Of a stretch of DNA of 64,000 nt, positions 1-12,579 are shown piece by piece. The stretch comes from Verticillium longisporum (Eukaryota > Ascomycota > Sordariomycetes > Glomerellales > Plectosphaerellaceae). Position numbers and translations under genes: made by a program. The notes under the pieces are model-generated. The model saw nothing but the letters and a program-made list of their open reading frames with translations, had not been told where the DNA came from and ran no database searches. Position 1 is the first letter of the stretch; each line of letters opens with the position of its first letter. The stretch lies in NCBI GenBank assembly GCA_019188255.1, contig JAETXT010000001.1, positions 3,720,001-3,784,000 of the forward strand. Reading direction: 5' to 3'.

Positions 1-381
1 CGTCCTGGGAAACCTGGCACAGTGTGTCGCCGAGAACAGGTAGATCGAAGGTGTCACGGGTCACATTGTCGCCATCTTGGCCGGAGTCTGAGAGCAAGGT
101 CAGCAATCCTGCGCGGTGGGAGTCTTTGAGGGGGGAGGGGACGTACTCTTGAACATTTCCAAAGCATTCTCTAATTCCTTGATGTCGGCAGCCGACAGGT
201 TGAGAATGTATTTGCGTGAATCAAGACTGAAATCCTGGCCAGTCCACGAGGACTCAGTGTTCAGGACCGCTGAAAAGCCGCCTGGAAGGCCGGGCATATC
301 AGCAGCGGGTCCATTGCAGCCATGGTCTTTGAATTCCATCTGAGAATAGCCAAGGGCAGGCCCGGCTATTTTGAAAGACAT
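1..381 (-). CDS. TauD/TfdA-like Fe(II)/2-oxoglutarate dioxygenase, N-terminal part
   Basis: Only the first two exons are inside the window; the gene runs off the left edge. Exon 1 is 381-147 and starts at an ATG. Intron 146-88 has a GTACGT donor and a CTCTCAG acceptor, and the open frame continues from 87 to 1. The translated start has the pattern seen at the N terminus of fungal TauD-superfamily (clavaminate-synthase-like) proteins: a Trp-Thr-Gly-x-Asp-Phe stretch, a helix ending in ALEMFK, then a GDNVTRDTF-like segment before the jelly-roll. The catalytic HxD...H motif would lie outside the window, so function rests on the N-terminal pattern alone. Family members use 2-oxoglutarate and Fe(II) to hydroxylate small substrates; the substrate cannot be told here. 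Confidence 0.65.
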
Positions 382-3300
382 GGTTGCGGCTGTAGCCGTG
401 CGTTGTCAGTAGATGTGGATGATGGGAGACGTGTTTGGGGCTTTGCACCTGTGACGGATGACGTTTGTGCGTGTGCTGAAGGAAAGGGCACAGAAAATAT
501 AGAGAGTAACAGTGAAAAGGGAGGGAAAGCTCTCGAAAATGATAGTGGGCTCTAATGAGATCCTTCAAGGAGGTCTAGCCGCTGGGAGGCAAAACCTGAT
601 GTCCTGGTGATGTATGATGATGATGAATGCAGATGGATAAAATCGCAAGTTGATGGTAGGAAGAAGTCGGCCGCTAGAAGTACTCAATGCAATGTAGCAG
701 CTCGGCAGTCACGACCAGAGGCTGGGTGTGGTCTTTCTATAAGAGGTCAGGGTCTCATATCAAGGCAAGAGGACATGAGCAAGGTAAGGGACGACAGGCA
801 GGCAGGTGCAGAAAAGTAAATGAAGGACGTAGCTTCTTCCTCAGAAGCAAGTACAACCATTCTCAGACGACTCATACCCCGGGGGTGATTAGAAGGGACC
901 GCTCACGAGAGGCTTGAGTAGAACTCGGTCGCGACGGTCCGGTTTTTTCTTCCTTTGTAGACCACAGTGTTCTTTTTATGTTTCACAGCTCTCGGCTCTT
1001 GAGCTGGCGATGGATGGCGGCGTGCGGCTTCATGGCGGTGGGTTTGGTCCCGACATGGATACCTGTGCACATGGGGGAGGATAATATAAATGTGCAGATA
1101 GGGAGGCGGAGAGGGTGTATAAATGTGAGGCAGGGTAAGGCAGGGAAGCGACAACGTCGTCAAGGAGGACGTCGAAGACGACTCGGACGGGAAGCAGGGT
1201 ACCAGAACCTCTGCTTCTGCCTGGCCCAGAAAAGGCGTTCTCGAGGTTCAAACTTGGGCAAGGACGAGGGCAGGAGGTGAGAACTCTGACTTCCGGTCCA
1301 GTCAGTTGGGTCATGGGCTTTCGACCAAGCCATGGCACTCAATGGCCATTGGAAGGCGGGTGATTGGGGACCACGGGTAAGATGAGAAGGCAGAAGAAAA
1401 GAGAAACGCAAGCCAGCCACATGCTTCCCAGCGATCCGGTAGACCATGAGTCCCCGTGTGGTGATGAAGGAAGGAGTTGTGCTTCAGCCGCGCGCACGCC
1501 TGCCGAGAAAATCTGGTCAAGACAGTGCAGGAAGGGACGAGACAGGACGGGGCAAACGGCAGCGGCCGCGGCCCGTGCATAAGGCAAGGCAGGACGAAGA
1601 TTGAGGATGTGGCAAGGAAAGAGGAGGGGTGTGAAGGATAGAAAGGAAACCAATGTCAACTGGTACTCACTTGATGTGCGGCAGCCGTTTCAACGCGTAC
1701 GAACCGAAGACCCACCAGTTTTCGGCAAGGCGCGTTGCATAGCAGAAGGCGAGGGCGGCCGGTCCAGGTATTGGGCCCCCGGCCGAGTGCGTGGAAGGCG
1801 AGCCTAGATCGATTCGGCAAGATGAGATGAGGTAGGTACGTAGACCAGAAAGGCAACGGCAGACGCAGTATAGTCGACGGGTACTGACGCTACCTAAGCC
1901 TGGTGTAAACCTGGGTATGAGCCTTATCAGCCAACGGCTCCGAAGAGAGGAGCTGCAGCGAACAACAAGTGGTATGACCCTTCAAAGATTTGTCGACGAC
2001 CCTTGGCGGAGACTGATGAAGAGAGATGGCCAGCAAGAGGGGAGCCTCGGCAGATAAGGGAGGTGAGGCATCGAGGGCACAAGGGAGAACGAGAGAGCAG
2101 CAGACTAAACCTTGACAGTCTATCTTGGCTGGCGGGCAGGTAAAAGAAAGGCATGCCATGTGGTATGCATTATGGCAGGTGATTCCAAGCAAGCGAGCTG
2201 GCCAGCAGATGCATGGAAAGCAGGCGCGGCCTGATAGCAACGGGAGGAAGGGAGGAGCAACGGTAACAGCTACAGCATCAGCAGGGGTTATTGAAAGGTG
2301 GCAGAATGGAGTCAGAGAGTGGGTGGCCTGGAGGAAAGTAGGACTACCAGACCGGTCTTACCCGCGACGGAGACTTACCCCGACAGCTGGAGTCGTCGTT
2401 CAGCTGCGTGTCTGAGAAGGACACACCGTTGTAAGTAGCTTGGAAGACTCAATGTCAGCGCAGATACCTCAGCAAGGGACGGCCCGGCTCTTTCACTTGG
2501 AGGCGCACAGTATCCTGGCTCAAGATTAGAAAGGCAGGCCAGAAGGCAAGTGACCCCTTAGTGTTCATTAGACGTGTTGGAAACCCGGTACTTGGATCCC
2601 AGGTTCGCCTGAAGGATCAAATCCTGGTATCGGTGCGGGAAAAATGGCCATCACCCATCATGATACAGAAATGGCAGAAAGACCGGCTGGCTCGCACGAC
2701 TATGTGTTCCCCGCCCTCACCCTACTTGGGTGTGCTTCTAGGAAATGCTTGGACAATGATACCGGGGGGCTCGTAGACATGTTTTCTTTTTTGGGCCCAG
2801 AACGGCGCATGCAAGAGTCCGTGCAGGCGACTTGCCCACAGACCCCAGCCAGGTCGTGTCAACCTTGCAAAGTCAGGCGAGGACCTCGGTGTTGGCACGC
2901 CTGTCCGTGGTTAGCGGCAGCCGCTCGATTGAGCATCAGGCTCTCCTCACCTCTCCTCGTCTCTGCGCGCGTCCATGTCGTGACGCCTTGCCCGCCGTGA
3001 CACCACAATTTGAGACCAATTCGAGGACAACCGGCTGCGGAACGTTGGCCGGGTCGCTAGCCGTCTCCCCTGTCAGCCCAATCGATCCGGGTTCTCAGTC
3101 CCGAGGCCGTAAATCGGCTGGGTAATCCGACGAGATGTGGTGCTCTGGTGATGTTCGTGACCCGATCGACGCTGCAAAAAGGGTCACAAAGCAAACAGAA
3201 GGGCTCTACCAGACCTTGTTGTGGGGACATGATACGGATCCGGGACGTAATCTCAATCGTCGGTGAGCACCCGTGGGTGTCAAACCTTGATGAAGTGGAA

Positions 3301-5150
3301 AAGTACATTTCGAGAGAAGTAAAGAAAAGACCATCGTTGGATGGGCAATGCTATCAAATTGGCGCTGGGCAAAAAGCAGACAGCACAGTACCCATTCTGG
3401 AAATGGACCAAAACACGAGGAGGTAGGGCAGAGAAAAGAAGAAATATCTCATTGATGGGCGGGGACGATGACCTGCATTGTGAGTAGATATGAGTAGACA
3501 TGTGTCCTTACGGTTCTGCTGCCTAGGGGCAAGGTCTCGGTCGTGTGCGTAGATCGATTGATAATCGAGGTAATTGTAGGATGATCCCTTCGGAAGCTGA
3601 GCCGCGTCAAGAAATGACAGTCGTCGAAACCTTCGTCGTACCCCCACGGACGTGGAGCCGTAATCCATATCCATTAAACCGTAGTGAGAGTCATGGCGCA
3701 CCGTCTCATATACTAGGCCATTGCATGACACAATTAAGTTGCACAAAATTGGTACCCTTGCGCTGTCATGGAGACCGTGGCAACGGTCAAGAACTGAAGG
3801 CTGAGGCCGGTGTTCCCCATCTATTCCTGATAGCTTTTTTGTCCGTTTCCGTAGACTACAAACATGCTTCGCAAATTGCATCGTCGTGAACGTGGTATGC
3901 AGGTGTCAATGCGCTATTCGTGTTATGTGCATTACGAGCAGGCATTATCTTAGAGACTGGTTGCAACAACGTCTCACGATACTTACGAACAACGGAATAC
4001 TAGAAGTGAGCAAGCTGGAGCTCCTCAAGAATTTTGCCCCTTAGCTGCCGAGTTCAAGATGTCTTCTTCGTGGCTAATTCGTCGTGCGCAGTGCGCTTTG
4101 TTCCAACGTTACGATCGCAGTGATGCCGTGGTCAGTCGACAAGCTCAGCGCAATACATTGTTTCGTGGCCTTGGTGCCAGTGTAGCGTATCCCGCTTGCG
4201 GCGGCAGGTGAGGGAAATTGCAGGTGAAGGAGAAGAAGAGAAAAAAGAAAGCAGACGGGGGGCTGAACGTGACGTGCGGGATGATGAGACCTGGACACGT
4301 CTAGTTGGTTTCGTCGTCGACTTACCCTACCAAGCCTACCTACCTTCCCTACAAAGCACAGGAACAGGGGGAATAGGCTGGCATGTCGACTTAAGCCACA
4401 GAGTGGATGCTCGGTCAGGGCTGTGGCGAACCATTTCGAGATGATTCTGACCGATGTGGAAGCGATCTCCGCTCCTGTAGGTCGCCCGAAAGGGCTGGAT
4501 ATGGCCCACCTGCTAGCGTCCGGCTGGGAGTATCCGGGTCCCGAATCTTAGCGCTCTCCGTTCTTTCCCCACCCCGTTTTGGTACGACTTTCGTTCCTGG
4601 CGAATGTACGTACCTCATCTCCCTAATCCGATCGGCTCTCGATTATGAACGAACTGAACGATGGCCATCGACATCTGCGATGAGGCGTTGATTAATTTGT
4701 CTTGCGCACATTCGATCCGAGTACCTGGTAACCCCAAGCTACCTCGCCACCGTGGGGGAAACAATCAGAAGGAAGAAGAGATTCCGAATTAGCCAACGAT
4801 TTTGTCCCAGATCTATCACAGTCATTGACTTGTGCGCCGTTCAAACAGTAGGCGGTCGGAGTACGCCCAGGCTGTTCCCGCACTGCACTCGACCTTTGGT
4901 CATTTCCCTTACGCACACGACGACTGTCCACGCCCGGGCTGCCCAGACCCTCGACAATGTGGGCGGCAAACCTGTGACCCATAGCTGAGCGTTCGAATGA
5001 CGACCACAATATCTACCTCCTGTTTTCGTACGCCTGCATGACGCCTGAGCGTTGCGCCCGGATGAAACATCAATGGCATCAAATGGCACAAAGGAAAGCC
5101 ACGTTGCAGACTTAGCCACCCAAGAGTCCCTAGTCGTCCTGGCCACCTCA
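382..5150. other. Long intergenic region, no gene seen
   Basis: About 4.8 kb between the dioxygenase start and the end of the transcription factor. All open frames here are short, lack recognisable domains and do not join through plausible introns. It contains TAGGTA/TACCTA-type motifs (near 1831 and 1891) and purine-rich patches. Part must be the promoter and 5' leader of the dioxygenase and the 3' end of the transcription factor. No tRNA or repeat was recognised. Confidence 0.5.
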
Positions 5151-8100
5151 TTATAGTTCCACACCCGGCTGCCAGTTGTGCTCGTACAGTTGGCTGACCC
5201 AGAAGTAGCTATCTTCAAAAGCTTTCTTCCGCTGCAGCTCCTCCCACTGTCCCTCTGCATGTCGGTTAGCCGAGTCCTGCATCCATAAAGTCGGATCCTG
5301 CCCGAAAATTGACGGGCCATGCGGTAGTCTCCCGCCTCCCGAGATTTGTCGGACCCTCCAGTGCGGCAAGCATGGGATAAAGAAAAACTTACTATGAGAC
5401 GTGGCCCAGCGTCTAGTCTCATGTACAAAGTGCATCGACTGATCATCGAGCTCTGCAAGACCCCGAAGGTCTTGATCCCGACACTCGTCTGAGAAGGGAA
5501 AATGCCCTTGTTGCAGTAGTGAAAGTAGGCTAGCAAAATCGTCGCACCTGTGGTAGAGGCAAAATAGGCCACCCGGTTAATACTGTGCTCTATGATCTAG
5601 TTTGCATATATCTCATCCGCCCCTCCACTCACCTTGTTGGTATTGCTTCACCTCCTCCTCTCTCGCATAGCGTCTCTGTCGAGCCATATTTATCAGCATC
5701 TCTTCGTCGTCGCATGTTCGGTTCGTACATCAATCAACGCGTCCTTCCTCGTCTCCGGAACGGAGGGGGAGGAGAAGAACGACTAGCAAGACGATTACGG
5801 CATGAAAGGGAGTGCCCACCTTCATTCCATGCTTTCGCGCATATCTGGCATCGTGTTCCGTAATCATTGCTGTGTTATGCAAGAGAATAAACGTGACGAG
5901 GTAGGTAGTGAGCCAAGTCTTCTGTTTGTTAGCTTGCGTCATCTTCTGGAGCATGTCCAGCATCTCACGCCGCAGCTTGGCTTGGATGTGTGTGATCAGG
6001 ACAAGGTCGATCTGCGCGCCCATGACCGGTGGGAGAGGCATCTTTCCGTGTTGAGGGCTCGTTTCATTCAATATCTTCGCGGGCATCCCCAGTGTGTCGT
6101 TGCCGACGATGACAGTTGATGTTGTCGTCAAACGAACGGCCATCCACAGCTCGAGCACTTTCTTGAGCAGGCCAGTCTCATCCTTGTCCAAGTGCTGGCT
6201 ATCACTTAGTTTCCACGCTAGATAATAAGTACCCCATAGAAGGTTTCTTTCGGCTCCGAGCACTCGGTCGAGAACAAGCACAAAGGAGTTGCGGATGCAG
6301 TTCTTGATGTACATTGTGTATGCTCGTTGAGCTTCATCCAAATCGACAATGGCATACGGAGGAATGGTAACGGAGTGTTTGATACCATCCTTAGCGCACC
6401 ATGAACGATCCAATTTGTCGCCTTGTTGGGGAATGAATCGTTTGACACGCAGTTCAACCGGGCTGTTCGACAGACCCTCAGAGATTTGAATTTTCCTCTC
6501 GTCTGGTGAGTCCCAACTGGCTATATTGTCCACGATGCTGTCCTTCCAGCGTTGTGTCCACTCGTAGCCATGAACCTGACCGGGCTTGAAGAGCTTCACG
6601 TCAGTCAGCTTCGCGCGGAGGCAGGGCAGTCGCCAGATCTTCGAGTTTTGTTTCGTGCTGCAGGTCAAGCACGCTCCATGTCGATCGTTTTCATTTGCTT
6701 TGCACTAAGCAGAATCGTTAGCAAACTACGGGTGCCAGTTATGGTCTCGCAAAAAGATGCTCGGGATTGACATTGAGGAGACATACGCGTATGCGCTGCA
6801 TTCTACAGCGAATACAGGACCCAATACGCCGAGTTTCGGCTGTCTGTTCTCGCTTGACCTGATCGGTGAAAGGTCCCCGCTTTGCGGCTGCAGGTTTGCT
6901 ATTTGTGAAAACGACGTCCAGATTCCGACTCGTCCTCTGCGCATCCAAATGCTCCCGTTTGATGTTTGAGTCCGAGAGGGCGTATGAATTCGCGATGTTG
7001 AAGGTTGCGTCAACGACAGGCGTAAGGGGTAAGTGCAAGTTGACAGTAGGTGTGTCGTCGCTGTAAGGTAAAATGGGCGCTCGGTCGCCAGCCAGTTGCT
7101 CTTGGTTGTACATAGAACCGCCGGGCAAGTTGGCAGTATGGGTGACTTCGAAGACAGAATGAGCGGCAAAGTAGCCAGAGGCCGCCGATGTCGTTGGGAA
7201 GAACATAGCGTCTTGCGACACTGGCTGCGGGGCAACCTGATTGGGTTGTGGGACGTCGTGATAGTTTGGGGCCAAGACCCGATCATCCCCAGTAAAACTC
7301 AACTGGGGATCTGGACCGATGGTCATGGGCAGGTAGCTCTGGTCCTCTGAAGGCAGAGCAGACGGCTGCTTCTCTGTCTTGTAGGGCCTAGATGACCCAT
7401 ACTCTTGTGGAACCGAGTGTGCCAGGGCCTGATAGCTCGCTGGAGTATCGTCAGTTTGGTGGATGATCAGCAACGAAAGGACATTCTGGTATCTACCTTC
7501 GGGCGTTTCCAACCGCGTGAGGCAGGTCGTACACATGAGCATTTTCAGGTGGGTGAGAGAGTCACCGAGGACACTATGCACACCGCCCAACGATGGCACC
7601 TCCATTGATGGCCGATGAAGGGTGGCATTGTCGATATGTCGATAGTCGTCCTGCGAACGCTTTTCCTGGCTGTCGTGGGAGAAAGCGTCGCTGAGGTAAG
7701 AAGTTGACATGGAGTAACCGTAGGAAGATCTTTGGCGTTTCTGCGCTTGGTCGAGGACGGCTAATTGGTGAAGCCTGAAGCCTGTAAGGCCATAGGGTAA
7801 GGCAGCTTGTTCAAGATGAAGCTGATGTTCGTAAGGCAAGGAGGAGAAGTCCAAGTCAGGTTGGGAGAGCTGTGAGGGATACGGGGGTGCTGGGTCTAAT
7901 GAGTCGATGTCGTCATGGCCGAAAGGGCGCCTTCTCTTCAAGTTGGGATTGTTCTAGAGGGGACCATTTGTCAACCATCGACAGTTCGCCTCTGGTCAAG
8001 GGGATTGGGAAAGTCTGAGGGTGGGATGGAACAAGAGAAAGCAAGGGATGACAGGTTCGGGACAGGCATCGATGTGAGGGGGGCTGAGACGTGAGGATGT

Positions 8101-8194
8101 GGGTGGATGGGCCATCAGGCTGGGCTGGAGGCGTGATTGATATAGGTATCCATGCAGCTGCCGCCTACCGGGGACCAGGGACGATTCTTACCAT
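5151..8194 (-). CDS. Zn2Cys6 (C6) fungal transcription factor
   Basis: Proposed exons on the minus strand: an ATG-only exon 8194-8192, then 7953-6787, 6704-5820, 5675-5633, 5547-5393 and 5254-5151, all with GT-AG introns. The first exon is inferred, because the open frame at 7953 has no ATG before its acceptor. The binuclear zinc cluster is in the middle of the protein (about residues 381-420): CIRCRMQRIR, an intron, then C-x10-C-x2-C-x12-C ending in WRLPC. The downstream half (KLFKPGQ-like, YEWTQRWKD, PPYAIVDLDEAQ, ILLAYFHYCNKG) matches a conserved family of Pezizomycotina C6 regulators. Exon 5 holds a reading-frame break near 5496: one base is missing between Ile-Phe-Pro and the conserved Phe-Ser-Asp-Glu. 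Role: presumed nuclear sequence-specific regulator; target genes unknown. Confidence 0.8.
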
Positions 8195-8751
8195 GATGGA
8201 TGGAGGGTGGGTGTGTTGGACAGAAGCCGGGCTGTAAGTAGGAGCAACATGTGCAAGTACCACGGCTGGTGGGACGTGCCGGAGCAGAGACAAGCAGAGA
8301 GCAGGAACAGGCAGATACAGCTACGCACAATCGGTGCGAAGAAATGTGCGCCTCACCGGGAGGGGGTGGGGAGCTACGGTCTCACGAGAGCCATTGCTGC
8401 ACCATGACACCCTTGCGCGGAAGTGGAGCGCGGCAAAAGAGTAGAGAAGGGAAGGGACAATGGATGGCTCGATGAGCAAATGTCGGGGAGGCGTGGCAGA
8501 GTAGCGAGGATGTGGATGTAGACAGGAGTCGGGGTAGAAACGGAGTAAAGTCAATTCGGCTGTACCCAGCAAGTGATGGGGGTTGATGAGAGATGGAAAA
8601 AGTGAGTCCGCTGCTGCTGGAAGAGGACCCTGCTGCTTGTGCGTTGATCTGCTGCTGCGGCTGCTGTGCTGCTGACGCCGACAATGCTGCTTCTGAAGCT
8701 GCCAAGTCTGTCTGCTGCCGCTGTTTGACCTTTGGCTGGTCTGTTCACTCG

Positions 8752-8784
8752 CTGCCTGCCTGCCTGCCTGTCTGTCTGTCTGTT
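8752..8784. repeat. Tetranucleotide repeat (CTGC)n(CTGT)n
   Basis: Four CTGC units run directly into CTGT units, followed by TTT. A simple microsatellite in intergenic DNA. Confidence 0.9.
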
Positions 8785-10620
8785 TGCCCACCTGACGATG
8801 CTTCGTTTGACGCCTAGGCACGGAGAGCACGGTAGCAGCTCTCAGGATGCTCGGCAGATGGTGGCGTGGGATTTGCGTTGTGCAATGTTTCGCCTGCCGT
8901 GGAGCAGTCAAGCCTGCGCGTCCTGGGATGTGAATAACGTGCCGGTTATACGTGCTGGCGACGGCGATTGGATATCTCGAGAGCTGCCTTCATCGAGTTT
9001 GTCGAGGCTGAAGGAGAGGAAGTCACACCAAGATCAAATGCTGCACCCGTGCTCAGTTGTACTTCTTACCGGTCTGAGGGAAACTCGTGCCCAACAGAGG
9101 ACAAGGGTCCTTTTGGGGGATGCCACGCGAGAGCAGGGCCAAGAACTCGTCCCGTCCCTGCCAGGGCATCCGGCAGGTTGGGATAGGCTGAATAGGATGT
9201 GAGGCAGGGGTGCAAATGATGAGCGTGGCTGATCCTTGCCATGCTGCTTAGTCTGTGTAACCACTTCTAGCCCGGATGTCTCAGTGCCTTGGCCATGACT
9301 GTACGGCTGGTTGGCGAGCATCCTGGTGAGCTGGATCTTGCGGGCAACACGAATAGGCAATTTGGCGTGTCTAGCGGCTCGACCTGGGAGGCGAGCCTGG
9401 GTGGCCAGTAGGATGCTGCGGGCAAATGGATCTATGAAAGGTCGTCGACAGCCTCGTTTTCGTCGGCAGTGCTTGACGAGCAGTAAGGAAATGCAAGCAG
9501 AAAGTGTATCGATTGAGAAAGAACGAGATGGCCTGTGGCAAGGTAACGTCAGTGAACAAGCATCTGGGGGTTGACTGGTAGTTGTTAGAGTGACACTACA
9601 GCAGGTCGATGCCCTTCCTGCTGGATTGTCCCGACTGGAGCAGTAGACCGAGGCTATGGGAGGTCTAGAGCAATTGTAGATGGGCAAATGCGAGGTTCTC
9701 GTCCGATTTGAACCCCTGTGGCAAGGGCAAGTTTGCTGGCTGTACTCGTGGTTGGCCAGTATCAACCATGGTGAGATGCAAGGGATAGTTCTCGGTCAGC
9801 AGGCCCCCTCACTAGCCCAGGGCTGGTATTAATCCCGAGAACTGGTTGGCCACACGCACCAGTACTTGGAAAGAGGTGATGGATAAGGATAATAAGTCGT
9901 CTTCGCCAAGCAGAGCGACAAACTGGGCGTGTGCTCCCACATTCACCTCCCACAATAGCTGCACTGATCTCATATATGGTCGTCACGATGACGCGGTATT
10001 GAGTTGCGGCGAAGCAGCAATGAGATCGGTGGGATCGCATGAGATGGCAATCATAGTGACAGGGCGCCTGTGTGTTGCAGGGCCACGCCCACTCTGACAA
10101 GCAGCTGGTCAGAACGGACGCGAATCGATAGCCTTTGCTTGAGGGCTCATCAGCTAGACGCTCGCACCCTCGATTCGAATGGCTTATGGCTCGGAAGAAA
10201 GGAATTGGGCCTAGAAACAAATTCGGTGTTGATTTTATTTCATTTTGGGAATAGAGAGATCTGGCGCTGTGTAAGCAACCTGATGCTCGTTGGATGCTGT
10301 TCATAAAGCCTGTCAGGACTCATTTCCGGTCACACGAGGTGGGTGCATATGTGTGATTCCAGTCGGTCAGAAGTTGCCCAATCAGTGACTCGGGATGTCT
10401 TTGCTAGCCTGGGCACGGCCTCTCAAGGACCGTGATCCCAGCAGAGCGAAAGCTTTCAGTGCCCCTGCTGACCCAAACAGCGCCGCACCGAAAGCTGGGG
10501 GCAGGCTAGACGTCTGACCGAGATTTACACGCGTGAAAGCTGCGGTCGAAGCATCTCCCTGCCGGTAGCTTTTCACACGCAGGAGTTACCAGTAGACGAC
10601 CACATGCTGAGGTCCCCGGG

Positions 10621-10656
10621 ATGACCTGTGTCTCAATGATGACCTGTGTCTCAATG
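10621..10656. repeat. Exact 18-nt tandem duplication
   Basis: The unit ATGACCTGTGTCTCAATG occurs twice in direct succession with no mismatch, then a partial third unit begins. It lies in intergenic DNA and has no obvious function. Confidence 0.9.
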
Positions 10657-12579
10657 ATGGCCGGCAGGCTAGGCTGCCATAGTCTTAGGCTGGGTGCACA
10701 GTGCAGTGAACCCTGCACATCGGTGAGGGCGGACGACAGACAGGGCAGCAGGGCCATCATATTCAGCACCAAGGTGTGAGTGTAACCCCCTGCTGGAGAG
10801 ACCCAGCATGGCTTCGTTCGCCGACGGTTGTTTCCGAAATTACGGGGTTACCAGTGTGGTGCAAGACGTATCGATCTTAGTAACCACCCGTGGCTTTAGT
10901 GTTGAAGCCAGCGTGGCGTGCGGCCGTCGAAGGTCTCACTCAATTTCGTGATCGTTCTGTGCCGTTCAAATGGCACGACCCCACGTCGAGCCTCCAGGTA
11001 GGTACGAATATGTCGAGGCATGGCTCGACTCCTGCAGGTCGCATATCGGCGAGAGAGTGGGGGTCCCAGGGCTACAAATAGGGACAGTGTTGAAAGTTAG
11101 CGGGAGGATTTGCCGCAGCATGTTGGTCGTCTGCCAGCCGATGCTTGGAAAGATGAGAGATGACAGACAACAAACGTGCCCGCGGAACGCACCGTGGTTA
11201 CATAGATGCTGGTGGGGTCCGTCTTACATGTACCAGAGGGCAGCCACGCGAGCTTGCTCGTTGTTGCGAATGTGTCCCGGAGGCTGAGTCAGCACCGAGC
11301 GCCCGTTTTTGTTTGGCATCACGTGGTGTGAAGACATCCATCCTCGCCCTCTGTTGGGACATCGAGTTCGCCATCATCCGTAGGGCAACCCTATCCATGT
11401 GTGATCGTCAGAGCACGGCAAGCTACATGTATGGCTGTATGAAGGGAGCGTACCTCATTGCGTGAACTCCCAACGTCCTTTCTCCCGCATGCGTCTCTTC
11501 AACCTGTGGGAGAACCTCCTGATCAAGTCGACAATCAATCGATGCCGGACGCCAACTAGAAAGAGTATTGAGCGACGCCGCTTTGATCGACCATTTCGCA
11601 AGCTGTCGTAGTCGGCACTTCTCCTCATCGCCGGGGGCATTCAGCGCCTAATTGCCTACGACGCACTCGATCGGACACCGGCATCGGCACCGAGTTCGTC
11701 TTGTTGGTGGCTCCCAATGTCACCAGCGCCCCTGCGCCAATCATTGGGGGCTCGGGGATTGGCCTGCATTCTGAATGATGCGGGGCATTATCAACCCGAC
11801 CCAACAAAGAAACCTGGGCGCGCCGTTTCTGCCAGCTGTTGAAGCATCGCCCAACCAGCACCTGCCCTCTGCATCTGGATACCATCCAAGTCCTGCAGGG
11901 TGTGTTTGCTCCGGTGCCATGACGTGCAAATGCGGCCATGGTCTCATGTCTCATGTGAACTGTGCTTGCACGACGGCCCTGTTGAGCTGGACAAATGCTC
12001 ACCTCGGAGCCTGCCCATCCCTCTCTTGTGAGAAAACACGAGAGTATGGAGGTTCCTTCATGATGCAGGCTGGAAGGGTCGTCCAACCCACCATGTTCCC
12101 CAAACATAAGTAGGTACCTAGTTGTTTCCTTGCTCTGTGGGCGAGTGCCTTGCATGAGGCTTTCCCTAGGTGAGTAATTTGACAGGTTGGCAGGACGGGG
12201 ACGGACGAATAGCCGATCTTTCCTGCCTTGTGTAACAGGAGCCATGGGTCGATGCAGGACGGATGAAGAAGGCTCAACCGAGCCCGGGGATCGCTGGCCG
12301 TCATCCGCGCCGCGATTCTTCTGCAGTCGGAACAACCTAATACGTGCAGTCGGACTGGCCGCGAGAGAAGAAAAGAAACTAACATGCTTGATTCATCAGC
12401 TCCGCCCACATCGAAAGACTTTCCACCCACTCCCACACTCCTCAATCGAGCGCGTGGCAAGCTGTCTCATCCGCCAGCTTCAGCACCGGCCACCCTCCTC
12501 CCACTCCCCCTCTCGCTCTTTTGGCTTCCCGATTTGCTTGACTGACGGCGAGGGTCGAAGAAGCAGCGATTGAACCACC

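Larger units (their letters stand above)
8195..12579. other. Long intergenic region, no gene seen
   Basis: About 4.4 kb between the divergently read transcription factor and kinase-like gene. No open frame here shows domains or codon bias, including the 236-codon frame at 11625-12335 on the minus strand. It holds a tetranucleotide repeat (8752-8784), an exact 18-nt tandem duplication (10621-10656) and a TAGGTACCTAG palindrome near 12111. The segment from about 12380 to 12579 is C/T-rich and is probably the leader of the kinase-like gene. Confidence 0.5.

Noticed and set aside
8752..8784. CRISPR-like or telomere-like repeat
   Set aside because: It is a simple tetranucleotide microsatellite without spacers and does not match TTAGGG.
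9695..9725. Possible tRNA B box (GGTTCAAATC, minus strand)
   Set aside because: The flanking bases do not form a T stem and no acceptor or anticodon arm can be folded around it.
11625..12335. Open frame of 236 codons (-) in the gap before the kinase-like gene
   Set aside because: No domain, no codon bias, no plausible introns; consistent with chance in G/C-rich DNA.
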